Shown here: one piece after another, positions 23,773 through 32,681 of the stretch
How the letters are laid out: every line of letters starts with the position of its first letter
Numbering within the stretch: position 1 is the first letter of the stretch
Notes under the pieces: model-generated
Seen by the model: only the letters and a program-made list of their open reading frames with translations
Told to the model about the DNA's origin: nothing
Databases searched by the model: none
Program-made: the position numbers and the translations under genes
From: Leptolyngbya sp. Heron Island J
GTDB taxonomy: Bacteria > Cyanobacteriota > Cyanobacteriia > Phormidesmidales > Phormidesmidaceae
Length of the DNA stretch: 45,123 bases
Assembly (NCBI RefSeq): GCF_000482245.1
Contig: NZ_AWNH01000072.1
Span: forward strand, 1-45,123
Reading direction: 5' to 3'

Positions 23773-25491
23773 CTAAGGCTTACTATTCTCCGAGTGATGA
23801 TGTTTGGCAAGCTTACTCAAGCTATCGTCTGAAAGTGTCACTGGCAATGCGCCTTGGGGTAAGTGAACATCACGCTGGGGAAAGGGAATTTCAATACTGA
23901 CTTTGCGGAAGGCGGCTGCGATCGCAAAATTTAAATCACTACGAATCTGCGGATGATCCTGGGGTCTACGAATCCACACCAGCAGTTCAAAATCCATTGA
24001 GTTATCGCCAAACCCCATCAGAAATACTTGAGATGCTGGAGCTGCCACCACATCGGGATGTTCGCGCCCCACTTGAAGCAATACGGCCTTAACCGTTTGT
24101 GGGTCGCTACCATAGGCCACCCCCACCGGGATATGAATGCGGGACAACGGATTACGATGGCTCCAGTTGATTACATCCTGCTCTAGAAACCGGGAGTTGG
24201 GCACAATAATCGACACCTGATCCAGGGTACGAATGTCCGTGCTGCGAGGGCCGATGCGATCCACTCGCCCCATGCGGCCACCCAGTTCAATAAAGTCTCC
24301 CACCTGAATCGGCCGCTCAAATACCAGCACCAGACCGCTGCTAATATCCTTAGCAATATTTTGCAAGCCCAAACCCAGGCCCACACCCAGGGCACTGGCC
24401 AACAAGGTCAAAGAGCTAAGATCAATGCCCCACAGCTGCAATATGGCGATGATGCCAACAAATAGAATGGCATAGCGGATCAAAATAGAAATGGCCGCCT
24501 GCATGCCCAGGCTGAGTCCAGAGGTTTGCAAGAGGCGCGATCGCAACACATTTGTCGCAATTTTAGCCAGTAAGATCAAGCCCCCTAACCACCCCAACAG
24601 AAACAAAATTTCAGCAATTGAAAGCTGTGTTTCCCCCAGCGGCAACGACTGACCCACAAAAATCGCCACTAGCCTATCTTGCAGCCGATTGGCCCAGGCC
24701 CGCGTCACCCGAAACTGATTGACCACAAACAACAATGCCGACAGCCAGGTCACCAGACGCAGCAACAACAGCAACAGCTGAGCACCAAACCGCGCCATCG
24801 AAAACTGAGGCCGCCCCACCCCTGTGCTACCTGGCTGAGGTTGAGCAGTCGTGACCGGCAGCAGCGGCGACAGGTAGCGTCGCCAGAGATAACCCAGCAA
24901 ATAATGAAACGCCATCGCCGCCAACAACACCGCCAGGGATGTGACCGTCGCCTGCACCAAATAATCACCGCTACGTTCCAGCCGCGCTTGAGCCACCCCC
25001 GCCTCAATCTCAGCCGCCCAGACCCTGGCCTGACGGTCTAGAGTTTCCTCCTTAACATTAACTGGCGGTTCCATCGCCCGCAGATCGCTAGCAGTCACTG
25101 ACAGCAACTGTCGTCCTGATAATGGCGAAAAGCCATTATAAATAATCGGTGTATAGCCAGAATCATCCACCTTCACCGACAGCGGATCGCTAGATTTCAC
25201 CAATTCCATCAGCTCCCAGTTAATCCCCTGGGCCCTCTGGTTTTCGGTCAGCTCCTGAGTCTCTGCCACCTGGAACAGACGCTGGCCTTCTACCACAATC
25301 CACGCAGTCGAAATATCGTCTACTTGTACAGTACTTTCCTGGTCCTTAGCCCCCTGGGCTAAGGAATCAGGGGATATCACAACTGGGAGACTGAATATCA
25401 GACATATCAAGATACCCAGCACAAATCTGCGGGCTATCCGCCAGCGTTGCTGACGTTTTCTAACGTGCCGCTCAAAAAATCGCCCTAACAC
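23773..25491 (-). CDS. MscS family mechanosensitive ion channel
   Basis: 572 residues with a GTG start. A signal-like N-terminal helix (FVLGILICLIFSLPVVISPD) is followed by a periplasmic region, several TM helices, and the MscS pore and beta domain. These include LASALGVGLGLGLQNIAKDI, SSGLVLVFERPIQVGDFIEL, IRTLDQVSIIVPNSRFLEQD and VINWSHR. It is longer than E. coli MscS (286 residues), as usual for cyanobacterial members with extra N-terminal helices. The role is to release solutes on hypo-osmotic shock. It lies 41 bp after the upstream TVP38 gene on the same strand and may be co-transcribed. Confidence 0.9.
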   Translation of the reverse strand: MLGRFFERHVRKRQQRWRIARRFVLGILICLIFSLPVVISPDSLAQGAKDQESTVQVDDISTAWIVVEGQRLFQVAETQELTENQRAQGINWELMELVKSSDPLSVKVDDSGYTPIIYNGFSPLSGRQLLSVTASDLRAMEPPVNVKEETLDRQARVWAAEIEAGVAQARLERSGDYLVQATVTSLAVLLAAMAFHYLLGYLWRRYLSPLLPVTTAQPQPGSTGVGRPQFSMARFGAQLLLLLLRLVTWLSALLFVVNQFRVTRAWANRLQDRLVAIFVGQSLPLGETQLSIAEILFLLGWLGGLILLAKIATNVLRSRLLQTSGLSLGMQAAISILIRYAILFVGIIAILQLWGIDLSSLTLLASALGVGLGLGLQNIAKDISSGLVLVFERPIQVGDFIELGGRMGRVDRIGPRSTDIRTLDQVSIIVPNSRFLEQDVINWSHRNPLSRIHIPVGVAYGSDPQTVKAVLLQVGREHPDVVAAPASQVFLMGFGDNSMDFELLVWIRRPQDHPQIRSDLNFAIAAAFRKVSIEIPFPQRDVHLPQGALPVTLSDDSLSKLAKHHHSENSKP

Positions 25492-25531
25492 TGTCCGCTA
25501 CGCTATCGGTCTGGGCCTATCCTACATTTTT

Positions 25532-26209
25532 TTAACAGGACCTGTCAGAACCACTGCGGCGATATTTTTTGGCAAATAGCGGCATCAGCGAGAGCACCAT
25601 CAACAGGCTCAAGCAGAGGATAACGGGCCACCAATCCCCCCCCCGCAAAGCGTCAACTCCAGTTACCCCCAACCAGGTATAGGCCATGGTGCCTGGAATA
25701 ATGCCAATCAGCGTACCCACGGCATAGGGAGTGACCGCAATGTTGGTCAGACCAAATAAGAAATTCACTACATTAAAAGGTGAAATCGGCGCAAATCGGA
25801 TAGCCAACACACAGGTCAGCGCCTGTTGCTGCATCGTGTGGTCCAACCGTTTATAAACCCCCTGAAATCGAGGATGGCTGCAAAATCGGCGCTTAAACCA
25901 ACCATGGAGTAAATAACGAGCCAGCCAGAAGGCTACCACTGCCCCAACGGTCGCGCCAATAATTGACCACAGGGTGCCCCAGACTAAACCAAATAAAGCC
26001 CCTCCCAGGATAACCAGCACCGTGCCTGGCACTCCAACAGAAGCCGCCAACGTATGGGCTCCCAGAAAAACTGGAATCTGCCAGTTACCAGCACTGTGCA
26101 ACAGATCTGTTAATGCCTGATGGTCAAATAAAATTCGGGTTAATCGCCAAGAAATAGGGGCAATTGCCGCGATAACCAACAGACCCCAAACATATTTTTT
26201 TCGGACCAT
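25532..26209 (-). CDS. TVP38/TMEM64 family membrane protein
   Basis: 225 residues with about six membrane segments. The family core is visible: LGAHTLAASVGVPGTVLVIL, GALFGLVWGTLWSIIGATVG and FAPISPFNVVNFLFGLTNI, with VGTLIGIIPGTMAYTWLG near the end. These VTT/DedA-like proteins are inner-membrane proteins, probably lipid scramblases or transporters. A second paralog lies upstream at 26365-27129, then arsS. In several cyanobacteria such proteins accompany arsenic or mercury genes, but the substrate is not proven. Confidence 0.88.
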   Translation of the reverse strand: MVRKKYVWGLLVIAAIAPISWRLTRILFDHQALTDLLHSAGNWQIPVFLGAHTLAASVGVPGTVLVILGGALFGLVWGTLWSIIGATVGAVVAFWLARYLLHGWFKRRFCSHPRFQGVYKRLDHTMQQQALTCVLAIRFAPISPFNVVNFLFGLTNIAVTPYAVGTLIGIIPGTMAYTWLGVTGVDALRGGDWWPVILCLSLLMVLSLMPLFAKKYRRSGSDRSC

Positions 26210-26364
26210 GGCGATACGGATAAAAAAATATGAGTATTAAAAAACTATGGCAGCTGAAGTAACCAAAAACGGATTTGCCAAAAAAGACTTGCAACCACCA
26301 TAGCTTGTTATGAGAAATTACTTAAACCTCAGACATCAAACTTGCATCTGTTTCTGGGTTTGAA

Positions 26365-27129
26365 CTAAGACTCAACAGGTGTCGTTTGAGACGTTTCGGG
26401 CAGTGATTCTTGCAGTGATTTGCGAGCAACCTTAGTAACAATAAAGACAACGGCAAAGGTAGCCACCAGTCCGATGATTAAGAACGCCCACTCAGCCGGA
26501 GTTCTCTGTTGGCCAGCCGCAGCGCTACCGACAACACCACCGAGGTACACGTATAAAATTGTTCCAGGTAAAATGCCGACTGTACCGAGCACATAGTCAG
26601 TCAGGGACACATTCGTTAGTCCTAGGGCATAGTTTAGTAAATTAAACGGAAACGCCGGCGACAGACGCACCAAAAAGATAATCTTGCGACCTTCTTTTTC
26701 AATGGCATCGTAGATAGCCTTAAAAATACGATTGCCAGCCACCTTTTGGGATACCCAATCGCGGGCTAGATAGCGACCAATTAAAAACGCAGCCGTTGCC
26801 CCTAGCATGGCCCCAATAAAAACTAGGATGGTGCCTTTGACAATGCCAAAGACGGCCCCAGCCCCCAGAGTCACCACCGATGCTGGCAAGAACGAAACGG
26901 TGATGACGATGTACATGATGATAAAGACAATGGGGGCAATTGCTCCCAAGCCTTCAATCCAATTCAGCGCGTTTTGTAATGTCCCTTGAATGCCGCCAGC
27001 CGCTTCTTGAGCCATAGCTGGAGCGGCTGTCAGTAACACCATTCCCATAACAGCCAATGCCATAGATTTGAATAGCAATTTAGTCAATTTTGGCAGATGT
27101 CTGCCAGAGATGATTCCAGAACGTTTCAT
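26365..27129 (-). CDS. TVP38/TMEM64 family membrane protein, second copy
   Basis: 254 residues. A cleavable-looking signal (SMALAVMGMVLLTAAPAMAQ) precedes FIIMYIVITVSFLPASVVTL, GAGAVFGIVKGTILVFIGAM and the signature LVRLSPAFPFNLLNYALGLT, with VGILPGTILYVYLGGVVGSA. It differs from the neighbour by the signal and a longer C-terminal tail (SLPETSQTTPVES). It follows the arsS stop by 60 bp on the same strand, so arsS and this gene probably share a transcript. Confidence 0.88.
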   Translation of the reverse strand: MKRSGIISGRHLPKLTKLLFKSMALAVMGMVLLTAAPAMAQEAAGGIQGTLQNALNWIEGLGAIAPIVFIIMYIVITVSFLPASVVTLGAGAVFGIVKGTILVFIGAMLGATAAFLIGRYLARDWVSQKVAGNRIFKAIYDAIEKEGRKIIFLVRLSPAFPFNLLNYALGLTNVSLTDYVLGTVGILPGTILYVYLGGVVGSAAAGQQRTPAEWAFLIIGLVATFAVVFIVTKVARKSLQESLPETSQTTPVES

Positions 27130-27188
27130 TACCCATACTCCTGTAATTTTTTTTGAGAAAAACGTATTCTAGGCCGCCATTGCCTGGC

Positions 27189-28190
27189 TTAGACCAAAGA
27201 CCCACCACAGCTAGAACCACTGCCAGCGGTACAGCCAAAACAATAGGATCTTGTTTGCACATGGTCGATGACATTCAGCGTGCCCCGCTCAAGTAAAGAC
27301 TTGATTGTGAGCGGCTGTCCCTGGGCATCCAGTGCCGGTAATCCCTCCATTTGGTTAAAGTCGCAGTCATACACCTGGCCCAAATAGTCAACCGATAGCT
27401 CATTGCGACACATCAAATGCGCGACGGTGCCGGCATTGTGATGCTTGGCTAAAAAGTGTAAGTAGGGCTCGTGGAGCTGACGATGTTTCAGGTGAAATTT
27501 GGTACGGCCAATGGGCAGGTTGGTAATGGTAAATAGACTATTAAACCGAATACCAAAATGCTCGTAGAGGTAAGCCTTATAGTCTTTCTCTAAGCCACCT
27601 TGCCCTGGAGTTAGAGAAAAGTTTTCGGACGTTGGCACGGGTGGGTTATAGACCAGATCAATAATGAGATTTGGATCGTGACCGTAACCTTTTTGATTGA
27701 GCAACTGCAGAGCCTGAATGGAGTCTTGATATACCCCCTGGCCTCGCATCTTATCGACGTTATCTTCTAGATAACAGGGAAGTGAGGCTACGACCCGCAG
27801 CTGGTTTTGAGCAAAATAATCAGGCAGATCCTCATAGCCAGGCTCAAAAAAGATTGTCAAATTTGAACGCACAATGACTTCTTTTCCCTGATTACGAGCT
27901 GCTGCCACAATGGGACGAAACCCATAGTTCATCTCTGGGGCACCGCCGGTCAAATCCACCGTTTGAATTTGTGGAAAGCGATGAATCATATCCACTAGCT
28001 GGTCACAGACCTCAGGGGATAGTTCCTCAGTACGTTGCGGTCCAGCTTCCACATGACAGTGACTACAGCTGAGGTTGCATTTGCGGCCTAAATTGATTTG
28101 TAAAACAGTGATATTAGTTTTGGTCAATGGTTGACCTAAAGCAGCCTCAAAACTGGGTATTGTCTGCGGAGCAATTTTTGACTGGACCAT
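27189..28190 (-). CDS. arsS: Arsenosugar biosynthesis radical SAM protein ArsS
   Basis: 333 residues. The radical SAM cysteines lie in LGRKCNLSCSHCHVEAGPQR (CxxxCxxC). VDLTGGAPEMNYGFRPIVAA follows, and the C-terminal DUF3641 region ends with SYCFGCTAGSGSSCGG, rich in cysteine. ArsS adds the 5'-deoxyadenosyl group to dimethylarsenite made by ArsM, the first dedicated step of arsenosugar synthesis. No arsM is in the window. The neighbouring TVP38-type membrane proteins are common companions. Confidence 0.92.
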   Translation of the reverse strand: MVQSKIAPQTIPSFEAALGQPLTKTNITVLQINLGRKCNLSCSHCHVEAGPQRTEELSPEVCDQLVDMIHRFPQIQTVDLTGGAPEMNYGFRPIVAAARNQGKEVIVRSNLTIFFEPGYEDLPDYFAQNQLRVVASLPCYLEDNVDKMRGQGVYQDSIQALQLLNQKGYGHDPNLIIDLVYNPPVPTSENFSLTPGQGGLEKDYKAYLYEHFGIRFNSLFTITNLPIGRTKFHLKHRQLHEPYLHFLAKHHNAGTVAHLMCRNELSVDYLGQVYDCDFNQMEGLPALDAQGQPLTIKSLLERGTLNVIDHVQTRSYCFGCTAGSGSSCGGSLV

Positions 28191-28241
28191 AGCCTAGATA
28201 AATGGGTAGTTTAGATAACGCAGCCAGGAAGGTTTACTTCC

Positions 28242-28406
28242 ATGACTGTCATTGAACGATACCTTGCTGAATTTTTCCTGAAAGCAAAGCAGGAAAATGA
28301 TAAGATTGCCGAATTGCCGTACAGCAAAAGGATTCGGCTGATACGTCAGTGCATTTTAGCTGTCTTTGCGTACTTAAAAATGTGCGGCTATGTTCGATTG
28401 TATTAA
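28242..28406 (+). CDS. Small hypothetical ORF, 54 residues
   Basis: It starts MTVIERYLAEFFLKAKQEND and ends AYLKMCGYVRLY. The composition is plausible for a short helical protein, but I do not recognise it and no strong ribosome binding site is present. A second short ORF at 28423-28503 (MAKPLTDKEVARLISEANVF and a few more residues) may be a gene remnant. Both lie in a gap between arsS and the monooxygenase. Confidence 0.3.
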   Translation: MTVIERYLAEFFLKAKQENDKIAELPYSKRIRLIRQCILAVFAYLKMCGYVRLY

Positions 28407-28701
28407 TCAAAGTTTTAATCCTATGGCTAAGCCGTTGACCGATAAGGAAGTCGCCAGGCTGATTAGTGAAGCCAATGTTTTCCTAAAAGCGGAGCGACTT
28501 TGATGCGCTCTGCTTCGGGGCGGTGGAATGATTTATTTTTAAGGCACATTCCCGCCGAAGCCGGACAGCAAATGAGCTAAGCCCTATCAACTCTCTTAAG
28601 TAGATACGATTTTCATTCAAGACACAATGCCCCTGGCTTTTGCTGGGGGTTTTACTGTTGCAGTAAATAACCCCTGAGGCACCGAGCACCAGCAGTACTG
28701 T

Positions 28702-28741
28702 ATATAGGACGCACACATCAGATATAGGACACACACATCAG
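28702..28741 (+). repeat. Tandem 20-bp direct repeat
   Basis: ATATAGGACGCACACATCAG is followed at once by ATATAGGACACACACATCAG, one mismatch. The function is unknown; it could be a regulator site or replication slippage. Confidence 0.7.
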
Positions 28742-28836
28742 TCCCCCATGAGAATCATCCTTTCCGCCCTCATCGCGTCGCAATCGATAGTGGTTTCAAG
28801 GATATCGTCAACGACCCGCATGGTTACTCGAACCCC

Positions 28837-28866
28837 CTGACTGACTGACAAAAGTTAGTCAGTCAG
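28837..28866. repeat. Inverted repeat, 13-bp stem
   Basis: CTGACTGACTGAC, loop AAAA, GTTAGTCAGTCAG, with one G-T wobble. No T run follows, so a simple terminator is unlikely. It could be a recombination or protein-binding site. Confidence 0.6.
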
Positions 28867-29230
28867 CTGCATAACACACGGTTTTCAACCCTTCAAAAGA
28901 CCAAAAGTCGTTCTGATGTAATACAAGAACGCTGTGGGAACGCTGCAGGAACACTACGGGAGCGTCCAGTTTACTAGAGTGAACTCATTGCTTTTAGCAA
29001 GATTAGAACTACATCTGAGGAATCTCATCATGAAACTATTTTCCTTAACAACGCTAGTTTGTGCAACTACGCTGGGAGTGACCAGACTAATGCCTGTACC
29101 AGCGGGGTAATCGGTAAATGTGCGCTCTGGGGTTACCATCCCCAACAAACAGAACAAGGCTATTCTTTGCAGCCATTTCACCAGGCCTGTACTCGTAGTA
29201 GTTAGGCATATTCACCAAGGAGACTAAGAC

Positions 29231-30811
29231 ATGAGAGAGAGTGCCCAGGGTGCCAACTCAGGAGAAACGGATAGGCGAGTAGATGGATCTGAACGGATAG
29301 CCATCATTGGTGCCGGAGTCTCCGGTGTGGCTGTCGGGAATGTCTGGAAGAAATGCGGCTACGACGTGACGATCTTCGAAGCCTCCGACACCATCGGTGG
29401 TCAGTGGACCAAGACCTACCCTGGTGTGACGCTTCAAAACACGTCACCGCAATATCAATTTGGAGAGTTTCCCTGGCCCTTCAAACCGGATCGCCACCCC
29501 ACCAGTGAGCAGATACTCTGCTATATCCGAGCCGCCGCTGAGGCCTTCGAGCTTGATATCCGGCTTGAACACCGAGTAACCCGTATGGTAGAAACCGATT
29601 CGGGATGGGCGCTCAGCATCAACAATGAAGCGAAGACTGAGGTTTTCTCCTACGTCGTCATCGCCACTGGGCAATACCCAGGCGGCAAGGAAAAGTGGCT
29701 TCCGCCTTTCGAAAACCTCGACCGCTTCAAGGGACAGATCGTCACCAACATTGATTCCCACGAGCTCTTCGACGGTAAACGGGTGGTGATGGTTGGTTTT
29801 GGCAAAACCGCCCTTGACTACGCGACGTGGAGTGCCCCACGCGCTGCGCAGACCGTTCATGTCTTCAGGACGCCTCGCTGGACGATCCCCGACTATCCTC
29901 TGGGCATCGATTACAGCCGCCTCTTCTTTGCCCGCTTCGGCAGCGATATGATGCCCTCCTGGATTCATAGTTCCATGCTACAGAAGTTCCTTCACAACTA
30001 CCTCGGTGGTGTGGTTCAGCTCTTCTGGTGGTTCATCGCAACTCTCTTTCAGTTTCAATATCGACGCGATGCCAAGCTCGGGGGTAAATCAAACAGTGTC
30101 CTTGACGTGGTTATTCCACCCAAGTCCCAGCTTACGACTGACCTACGAAGCGCCACCGCTTTGGCTCCGCCGGACTACTATCACCACGTTGCCCACGGAC
30201 GGATTCTAGCTCGGCAGGCACAGGTTGAATCCTTCAGCGAGACTGGTATTAGGTTATCGACGGGCGAACACATCGACACCGATCTGGTGTGTATTTGTGT
30301 TGGCAACAAGCCTCCCACCTATTCCTACCTACCAGATACGTATCGTACATACCTTGAGAACCAGGCAGGCGGGCCCGCTCTATACCGTCATTTGATCCAT
30401 CCAAAGATACCTCGACTGGGATTTGCTGGATACAATCATGGCTTCCTTCATATCGCTACCTGCGAGGTAGGAGCACTTTGGCTCGTGGCGGTCTTTCGTG
30501 GCGATCTGAAGTTACCATCGCCAGAGGAGATGACGACCTCAGCGAAACGTGTTGCACAGTGGAAACGAGAACACACTGCCTTCGAGGCTACTTACAATCT
30601 CGCGGTCAATACCCGTTACCAGCAATATCTCGACGTGCTTTTGCAAGATCTTGGGATCTCGCAATGGCGTAAGCTACCCAACGTTGCAGCTGAGCTGTTC
30701 ATGCGCTATGGTCCCACGGACTATCGCAGTATAATCGCTGAGTACCTAGAGCGGTGTAAGAAACGCAGAGCAAAGGGCATTGTGCGGCAGGTGATGCCCG
30801 TGGATACCTAA
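29231..30811 (+). CDS. Flavin-containing monooxygenase
   Basis: 526 residues with AAGGAG 9 nt before the ATG. The FAD-binding site is IAIIGAGVSGVAVGNVWKKC followed by IFEASDTIGGQWTKTYPGV. The NADPH-binding Rossmann site is VVMVGFGKTALDYA, and the ATGQYPGG motif lies between. It is a class B-type flavoprotein monooxygenase (FMO/BVMO relative) that would oxidise a small lipophilic or nitrogen/sulfur substrate in the cytosol. The substrate is unknown. Codons are richer in G/C than in neighbouring genes, and it sits alone between remnants and a terminator, so acquisition by transfer is plausible. Confidence 0.88.
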   Translation: MRESAQGANSGETDRRVDGSERIAIIGAGVSGVAVGNVWKKCGYDVTIFEASDTIGGQWTKTYPGVTLQNTSPQYQFGEFPWPFKPDRHPTSEQILCYIRAAAEAFELDIRLEHRVTRMVETDSGWALSINNEAKTEVFSYVVIATGQYPGGKEKWLPPFENLDRFKGQIVTNIDSHELFDGKRVVMVGFGKTALDYATWSAPRAAQTVHVFRTPRWTIPDYPLGIDYSRLFFARFGSDMMPSWIHSSMLQKFLHNYLGGVVQLFWWFIATLFQFQYRRDAKLGGKSNSVLDVVIPPKSQLTTDLRSATALAPPDYYHHVAHGRILARQAQVESFSETGIRLSTGEHIDTDLVCICVGNKPPTYSYLPDTYRTYLENQAGGPALYRHLIHPKIPRLGFAGYNHGFLHIATCEVGALWLVAVFRGDLKLPSPEEMTTSAKRVAQWKREHTAFEATYNLAVNTRYQQYLDVLLQDLGISQWRKLPNVAAELFMRYGPTDYRSIIAEYLERCKKRRAKGIVRQVMPVDT

Positions 30812-30937
30812 TTCCATACCTACAGGTTACCGACTGGGTATAAACCATGACCTAGACGAAGGTCTACAAAAAGTAGCTGACACGGAACTATGGCTGTGAG
30901 GTTCGTCTTTTTGTCTAGTTGAAACTCATCGAACACC

Positions 30938-30970
30938 ACACCCCTGACTTTTGCTAGGGGTGTTTTCTTT
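30938..30970 (+). terminator. Terminator after the monooxygenase
   Basis: ACACCCC (30938-30944) and GGGGTGT (30957-30963), followed by TTTTCTTTT. The loop TGACTTTTGCTA is nearly the same as in the hairpin at 28630, so the two may be copies. Confidence 0.8.
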
Positions 30971-31099
30971 TGGGTGGGTGGGGCTCCTTTTTTTGACCAC
31001 AAACTTACCTATGATTCTGTTGCTAGCCTCATGAGCGTATCTGTGAGGACGGTACAGCGATCGATAAGGCAGGGATTTGAACGGTGATGGTAATTCTGT

Positions 31100-31888
31100 C
31101 TAAACTTCTTCTGCGCGGCAGTGTCCCTCACCGACATGTCCCAACCCTTTGTAGATATCAGCCAGCTGAATTTTCTCTACCTTGGTAAGCTTTGTTTCCA
31201 GGTCTTCAGGTGTTAAATTAACGACGCCATCTTGTGCTAAAGCTGCAAATGGATCAAAACCCAGCGCCCCTCGGTTTATTATCTCGTCTGCAGGTGCATC
31301 GATATCGCCAAAAAGATGATCGAAGTGAAAGGTGGCTTCCACATCAGCTGTTCCCTCTGGTTCTAGAATCCCTTTGCGCTGATCACCGACAAAATCGCCG
31401 CAGAAAAATGCTAACGACGGATTCATGGTAATTTCAAACGGAATCGTTGTACCATCACGGGTTGCTGCGCCTATGAGCACTAATGATGGTTCGGTGTCTG
31501 AAAACAGCTCCCAAGACAAGGCATTGTAGCGACCGGCTGGCGTTTCTACCTGTTTTACAAGAATAGGGGCAGCGTTTTCGTTGCCCTCGGCCAGATCCAC
31601 CTTAGCTGATTCTGTCAGCAAGACATTGATTTCAGCGGCAATTTCCACATCCGTATCCGGATTGAAGGGGGGCTCTGACTGGTAGGCAATAACGTTCTGA
31701 ATGTTGGCATAAACATAGTCAAACTCAATTTGCCAACCATCTTTACTGGTAAATCCCTGCCGGATAAAGTCCTCGCCGTTGGCACGTAGCTCTAGGGTGC
31801 CAACCTGCGCATCGGGCGACTGGGTACAAGCGATAGTACCTAATAAGAATGGGATAACAGCCAAACTCAAAGACCAAGTCCTGTCCAT
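31100..31888 (-). CDS. DUF4382 domain lipoprotein
   Basis: From the ATG at 31888, chosen because AGGAGA lies just upstream, the protein has 262 residues. A lipoprotein signal (LAVIPFLLGTIACTQ) predicts lipidation at Cys. Then come GTLELRANGEDFIRQGF, FDYVYANIQNVIAYQSEPPF and VKQVETPAGRYNALSWEL, typical of DUF4382-like beta-sandwich domains. It is likely anchored to the membrane facing the periplasm. The role is unknown. Near-identical family members occur as single genes, and no operon partner is seen. Confidence 0.7.
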   Translation of the reverse strand: MDRTWSLSLAVIPFLLGTIACTQSPDAQVGTLELRANGEDFIRQGFTSKDGWQIEFDYVYANIQNVIAYQSEPPFNPDTDVEIAAEINVLLTESAKVDLAEGNENAAPILVKQVETPAGRYNALSWELFSDTEPSLVLIGAATRDGTTIPFEITMNPSLAFFCGDFVGDQRKGILEPEGTADVEATFHFDHLFGDIDAPADEIINRGALGFDPFAALAQDGVVNLTPEDLETKLTKVEKIQLADIYKGLGHVGEGHCRAEEV

Positions 31889-31965
31889 ATCTTCTCCTAA
31901 AACAGCTCTCTTGTTAAAATTCTGTTCCTTGTCCAAATGAGTACGAACAGTAACCTCTGTCGGAT

Positions 31966-32000
31966 TTAAACTTTCAATCTATTAGCCAATCACCTGCTTT
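31966..32000 (+). repeat. Core fragment of the palindromic element (E11)
   Basis: AACTTTCAATCTATTAGCCA then ATCACCTGCTTT closely matches the core of copies E5 and E8 (GAACTTTTATCTATTAGCCG then ATCACCCCTTTT). The arms are gone. It shows the element once also sat 25 kb away from the arrays. Confidence 0.5.
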
Positions 32001-32229
32001 GATCTAAGCCGCCACACGTTCATCAAACAACTCAAACACCCGTTCACACCTCCGCCACTGCTGCCGCTCACCTCAGGGGATTAAGAATACTGATATACTA
32101 CAGCTATGTTAAGGCAGTCGCACACTTTAATAAGACTCATGTAATCAGACTCATGTTTGTCATTCAGGACAAAAGAGTAAGTTATCGTAATCAGAGCCCT
32201 CGCTGCACTAGACATTATTGAAAAGGGAC

Positions 32230-32427
32230 TCAACAATTCACCCAATGCATAACCCGTTTTAGCTTGCGTCTCGCTGAGAATTGTGGCAATGGCGATACCT
32301 CGGTCTTGATCTGACGATGGACAAGGTCTGCAATTTCAGTCTTTAGAACCTCTGCAACTTCCGCCTTAACTTGTCGCCTGATGAAGTTGGCTATCCTTTG
32401 ACTTTGACTTGCTGTTGAATCAGTCAT
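32230..32427 (-). CDS. Small hypothetical protein, 65 residues
   Basis: It reads MTDSTASQSQRIANFIRRQV, then KAEVAEVLKTEIADLVHRQI, a charged helical peptide. It is divergent from the terminase remnant 14 bp away, so it may be a phage-derived leftover. I do not recognise it. Confidence 0.3.
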   Translation of the reverse strand: MTDSTASQSQRIANFIRRQVKAEVAEVLKTEIADLVHRQIKTEVSPLPQFSARRKLKRVMHWVNC

Positions 32428-32441
32428 GCCATGGTTGAAAC

Positions 32442-32681
32442 GTGGTTGCTATTGCGATTTATGAACTTGGAATACCTGATCAGCGCAGGTGGCTTGCCGA
32501 TCACTCGCGGTTTAAATGTGGGTGCTGGTCTCGACAGATAGGAAAAACATTCACCGCCACACTAGAGCTAGTTCTGGACAGTTTAGAGTATGAAGCTGCT
32601 GGCCGCTGTAAACGTTGGGTTATTTTGAGTCGAGGTGATCGTCAAGCCCAAGAAGCAATGGACAAAGGTGTAAAGCGCTAG
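32442..32681 (+). pseudogene. Phage terminase large subunit remnant (N-terminal)
   Basis: 79 residues from a GTG include IPDQRRWLADHSRFKCGCWS, then RQIGKTFTATLEL, then RWVILSRGDRQAQEAMDKGV. This matches the ATPase start of Mu-type (gp28-like) terminases, with the RQ-x-GKT Walker A. Terminases are near 500 residues, so over 80% is missing. No other phage structural gene is near. It is a decayed prophage trace. Confidence 0.65.

Larger units (their letters stand above)
28407..29230. other. Remnant-rich gap before the monooxygenase
   Basis: Contains a hairpin with T tail (CCCCTGGCTTTTGCTGGGGG at 28630-28649) closely resembling the terminator at 30938, a 20-bp tandem repeat, a 13-bp inverted repeat, and a 26-codon ORF at 29030-29110. 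That ORF, MKLFSLTTLVCATTLGVTRL and six more residues, looks like a signal peptide cut short by a stop. No intact gene is supported. Confidence 0.45.

Noticed and set aside
32030-32100. Minus-strand fragment ERQQWRRCERVFELFDERVA
   Set aside because: About 22 residues only, with a stop before it; may be the tail of a lost gene but cannot be supported.
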